Below, piece by piece: positions 28,232 through 30,909 of a DNA stretch of 30,909 bases (its first letter is position 1; each line of letters begins with the position of its first letter). The position numbers and the translations under genes were made by a program. The stretch is from NCBI GenBank assembly GCA_905214955.1, contig CAJMON010000035.1, forward strand, positions 1 to 30,909. Reading direction: 5' to 3'. Under the pieces are notes generated by a model, which was not told where the DNA came from, made no database searches, and saw only the letters and a program-made list of their open reading frames with translations. This DNA is from an uncultured bacterium. Lineage in GTDB: Bacteria > Bacillota > Clostridia > Lachnospirales > Lachnospiraceae.

Positions 28232-29788
28232 ATGAGTAAGAAAGAAGAACATCAGAAACATGTGAACCCTTCAGGAGAAAGCGGAAGGGAAGAAACACTG
28301 TCTTTAAATGATGACCGCCGGGTAAAGGTGCTTTCCCCTGGCGCACTGGTTGCAAAACGCTTTTTCAGAAACCGTCTGGCAGTGATCGGACTGGTGATGC
28401 TGATTACCATGTTCATTTTCTCTTTCATCGGAGGATTGATCATTCCGTATGGAGAGGACCAGCAGTTTTATACCTATACTTACATGGACAAAGAGTTTGC
28501 CGGTGTGGTAAAAAACAAAGATATCCGTTATCTGATAGCAGAAGATGCAGACTTTGGCTCCATTGTCCAGGCGCAGTTTTTACTGGCCATCAATCAGAAC
28601 AAAGATGCCTTTTCCTATAAAAAAGTGGATTACACCGTAGAAAAAGTGGGAGAAGATTTGTACACCGTTTCTTCTGACGGAAAAGTTTTGGCAGCTGCCT
28701 ACAAAGATATCATCAATGGTGCAGAAGACCTGGATTTTGAAGGAAAGGTTGCTGCCTTGACAGCTTACGTAAACGGTGAAAAGTCCTTTAAAGCAGGCGA
28801 TACTGAATATGCGCTGAATGAAGAAGGCATGATTTTAAAAGATGGCGAAACCGTGGGCTATATCAGCCGTTTCCTGGTTTCTTCCGCAGATAATACTTCC
28901 AAGATCAGTGAAGAGTTCAAAGAAGCACTTCAGACCGCCATCGACAACGAAGAGAAGAGTTTTACCCTGGCAGATGCTGATGGTGAAGAAGCAGAGTATA
29001 AGCTGGAGTACAAACCGGCTACAGAAAGCTGGTCTGTCATTAAGTCTACTGTGACTTATGTGTATGACCGGTACCATGCACCCACCGTAAAACATCCCTT
29101 GGGAACTGATGGAAATGGTATGGACATGCTGACCCGTCTGATGTACGGCGGACGTGTTTCCCTGGTCATTGGTTTCATTGTTGTGTTCATTGCAGCATTC
29201 TTAGGCGTGGTATTAGGAGGCGTGGCAGGTTACTTTGGCAAATGGGTGGATAACCTGGTTATGCGTATTGTAGACGTATTTTACTGTATTCCGTCTACTC
29301 CGCTGATTATTATTCTGGGTGCGGCTATGGATGCCATGCAGATTGATCCGCAGATCCGTATGCTGTATCTGATGCTGATCTTAGGATTCTTAAGCTGGCC
29401 CGGTATTGCCAGACTGGTCCGTGGACAGATTCTGTCCTTGCGGGAACAGGAATTCATGACAGCTACCGAAGCTTGTGGTATCAGCGTAAGCAGAAGAATT
29501 TTCCGACACCTGATTCCTAATGTCATCCCACAGCTTATCGTTACCTGTACTATGAGCCTTGGTTCTACGATTATTACAGAAGCAACCCTTTCCTTCCTGG
29601 GACTGGGTGTAAAATTCCCATTTGCATCCTGGGGAAATATCATCAACGATGCCAACAACACTTACGTTATGACCAATTACTGGTTTATCTGGATTCCGGC
29701 CGGTGTCTGCCTGCTGGTAACCGTTCTTGGCTTCAACTTTGTAGGTGACGGTCTTAGAGATGCATTTGACCCGAAAATGAAACGTTAG
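28232..29788 (+). CDS. oppC: ABC transporter permease, OppC/DppC type, with large extracytoplasmic insertion
   Basis: The 518-residue protein is far longer than ordinary OppC (about 300). Residues 36-73 have the usual OppC N-terminus and first helix (LAVIGLVMLITMFIFSFIGGLI). Residues 291-518 are the normal permease core: HPLGTDGNGMDMLTRLMYGGR, then five helices with the EAA loop EFMTATEACGISVSRRIFRHL and ATLSFLGLGVKFPFASWG. Between them, about residues 74-288 form an extra hydrophilic domain, which should face outward. It seems to hold three degenerate repeats (107-163, 168-218, 227-273), each with a helix followed by KSF- or DAF-like strands. AAGGAGG precedes ATG. No frameshift marks the insertion. 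It probably contacts the enlarged OppA. Confidence 0.93.
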   Translation: MSKKEEHQKHVNPSGESGREETLSLNDDRRVKVLSPGALVAKRFFRNRLAVIGLVMLITMFIFSFIGGLIIPYGEDQQFYTYTYMDKEFAGVVKNKDIRYLIAEDADFGSIVQAQFLLAINQNKDAFSYKKVDYTVEKVGEDLYTVSSDGKVLAAAYKDIINGAEDLDFEGKVAALTAYVNGEKSFKAGDTEYALNEEGMILKDGETVGYISRFLVSSADNTSKISEEFKEALQTAIDNEEKSFTLADADGEEAEYKLEYKPATESWSVIKSTVTYVYDRYHAPTVKHPLGTDGNGMDMLTRLMYGGRVSLVIGFIVVFIAAFLGVVLGGVAGYFGKWVDNLVMRIVDVFYCIPSTPLIIILGAAMDAMQIDPQIRMLYLMLILGFLSWPGIARLVRGQILSLREQEFMTATEACGISVSRRIFRHLIPNVIPQLIVTCTMSLGSTIITEATLSFLGLGVKFPFASWGNIINDANNTYVMTNYWFIWIPAGVCLLVTVLGFNFVGDGLRDAFDPKMKR

Positions 29789-29801
29789 GAGGAAAGAAGA
29801 T

Positions 29802-30909
29802 ATGGCAAAAAACAAGTCGGAAGGCTATCTTTCCGCCAAAGAGTCCAGGCGGATCTCCAAAGAGAACCGCCGGATCACCAATGAATTTGAAAAACAACAC
29901 AAACGGAAAAATGTTCCGGAGTCCGAATATCTGACAACCATGAAAAATCCTGCAAATGCAGTAGAATTTGACAACCTGCATACCTACTTTTTCACAGATG
30001 TAGGTACGGTAAAGTCTGTAGACGGCGTAACCTTTGATGTTCCCATTGGAAAGACCGTAGGTGTGGTAGGAGAGTCCGGATGCGGAAAATCCGTTACCAG
30101 CCTTTCACTGATGCAGCTGCTGCAGCGTCCCCAGGGCCAGGTGGTGGATGGACAGATCCGCTTAAATCTTGGGGAGAAAGCATACGATGTGACCAAGATG
30201 CCCACATCTGCCATGCAGAAGCTTCGCGGCAATTATATGTCCATGATCTTCCAGGAGCCCATGACTTCCTTAAATCCGGTATTCCGCATCGGAGATCAGG
30301 TGGATGAAGTCATTGCCCTCCACGATGGCGAAGGAAAAAGCAAAGAAGATATCAAAAAACGGACCATTGAACTGCTGGAGATGGTAGGAATTGCCAACAG
30401 TGAGGGTGTATATTCCATGTTTCCCCACGAGCTTTCCGGAGGTATGCGCCAGCGTGTCATGATTGCTATGGCACTTGCCTGCAACCCCAGAATTATCATT
30501 GCAGATGAGCCGACGACAGCCCTGGATGTGACCATTCAGGCACAGATTCTGGATCTTCTGCGCCAGTTAAAAGATAAGATCAATTCCTCCATCATGCTGA
30601 TCACCCATGACCTGGGTGTGATTGCAGAGATGGCTGATTATGTGGTTGTCATGTATGCAGGAAGAGTGGTAGAAAAAGGAACGGTTCAGGAGATTTTTGA
30701 CAATCCTGCCCATCCCTATACCATCGGCCTGATGGCTTCCAAACCGGTGGTTGGGAAAAAAGTAGACAAGCTGTATTCCATTCCCGGTAAGGTTCCAAAT
30801 CCGGTTAATATGCCGGAGTACTGCTATTTTAAAGACCGCTGCAACATGTGCATCAAGCCCTGCGACGGCGTGTATCCGGAGGAAATCAGCCTGTCGGATA
30901 CCCATAAAG
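29802..30909 (+). CDS. oppD: Oligopeptide ABC transporter ATP-binding protein, OppD type (3' end outside window)
   Basis: The frame starts at ATG 29802, with AGGAGG 9 bases before it, and is open to the last base, so the end is cut. An unusually long basic and charged N-terminal region (about residues 1-53) precedes the ATPase. Then come the Walker A GESGCGKS (90-97), the signature LSGGM (211-215), Walker B IIIADEP with D235/E236, and the H-loop ITHD with H269. Near the cut end is the oligopeptide-ATPase C-terminal region with four clustered cysteines (YCYFKDRCNMCIKPC); in some OppD proteins such a cluster binds an iron-sulfur centre. It powers OppB/OppC. A matching oppF is expected next. Confidence 0.93.
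   Translation, partial: MAKNKSEGYLSAKESRRISKENRRITNEFEKQHKRKNVPESEYLTTMKNPANAVEFDNLHTYFFTDVGTVKSVDGVTFDVPIGKTVGVVGESGCGKSVTSLSLMQLLQRPQGQVVDGQIRLNLGEKAYDVTKMPTSAMQKLRGNYMSMIFQEPMTSLNPVFRIGDQVDEVIALHDGEGKSKEDIKKRTIELLEMVGIANSEGVYSMFPHELSGGMRQRVMIAMALACNPRIIIADEPTTALDVTIQAQILDLLRQLKDKINSSIMLITHDLGVIAEMADYVVVMYAGRVVEKGTVQEIFDNPAHPYTIGLMASKPVVGKKVDKLYSIPGKVPNPVNMPEYCYFKDRCNMCIKPCDGVYPEEISLSDTHK

Noticed and set aside
1..30909. CRISPR array, tRNA or rRNA genes, insertion sequences, prophage or defence genes
   Set aside because: I looked for regular spaced repeats, tRNA-like cloverleaf ends, transposases and known defence domains and saw none, apart from the RhuM remnant.

Overview
The window looks like a chromosomal core segment of an anaerobic, spore-forming Firmicute. 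It is most likely a gut Lachnospiraceae (Clostridia cluster XIVa); I infer the family and do not assign a species. Reasons: sporulation genes spoIVB, spo0A, gpr, spoIIP and an alpha/beta SASP; strong AGGAGG ribosome binding sites; GC in the mid-to-upper 40s; the Firmicute order holA-rpsT-gpr-spoIIP-lepA; and a corrin-directed hem operon with a CbiK-type cobaltochelatase.

Layout. (1) 1-5061: the 3' end of spoIVB, a stretch of debris holding a broken RhuM-like fragment, purC, spo0A (with an exact 0A box upstream of its promoter) and glgA. The usual spoIVB-spo0A neighbourhood is split here by purC and about 0.8 kb of debris. (2) 5073-14097: one probable long operon with a TPR-like/SEC-C protein, a PfkB hexose-phosphate kinase, cbiK, hemA, a triple fusion hemC-cobA-hemD, hemB and hemL. 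It makes uroporphyrinogen III from glutamyl-tRNA, methylates it to precorrin-2, and supplies a cobaltochelatase for cobalamin. No late haem genes and no precorrin-2 dehydrogenase are seen. (3) 14101-16455: a structured non-coding stretch, then a four-gene PadR-controlled membrane operon (padR, DUF1700/HAAS, DUF4097, PspC) with overlapping start/stop codons. (4) 16456-23946: a SASP gene whose ribosome binding site sits inside the preceding hairpin, holA, rpsT (reverse), gpr, spoIIP, a reverse MATE transporter inserted in the block, and lepA. (5) 24013-30909: an unrecognised four-helix membrane protein, tandem strong hairpins, and an oligopeptide-type ABC importer (oppA, oppB, oppC and the start of oppD, cut by the window edge).

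Most genes are ordinary housekeeping or sporulation genes. The less ordinary points are: the HemC-CobA-HemD triple fusion; an oppC permease with an extra extracytoplasmic domain of about 215 residues that appears to contain three degenerate repeats, paired with an enlarged oppA that has no lipobox; the hairpin that hides the SASP ribosome binding site; a perfect 9-3-9 inverted repeat on the transcription start of the holA promoter; and structured intergenic DNA at 2257-2456 and 14101-14297. I did not find a clear new defence or mobile system.
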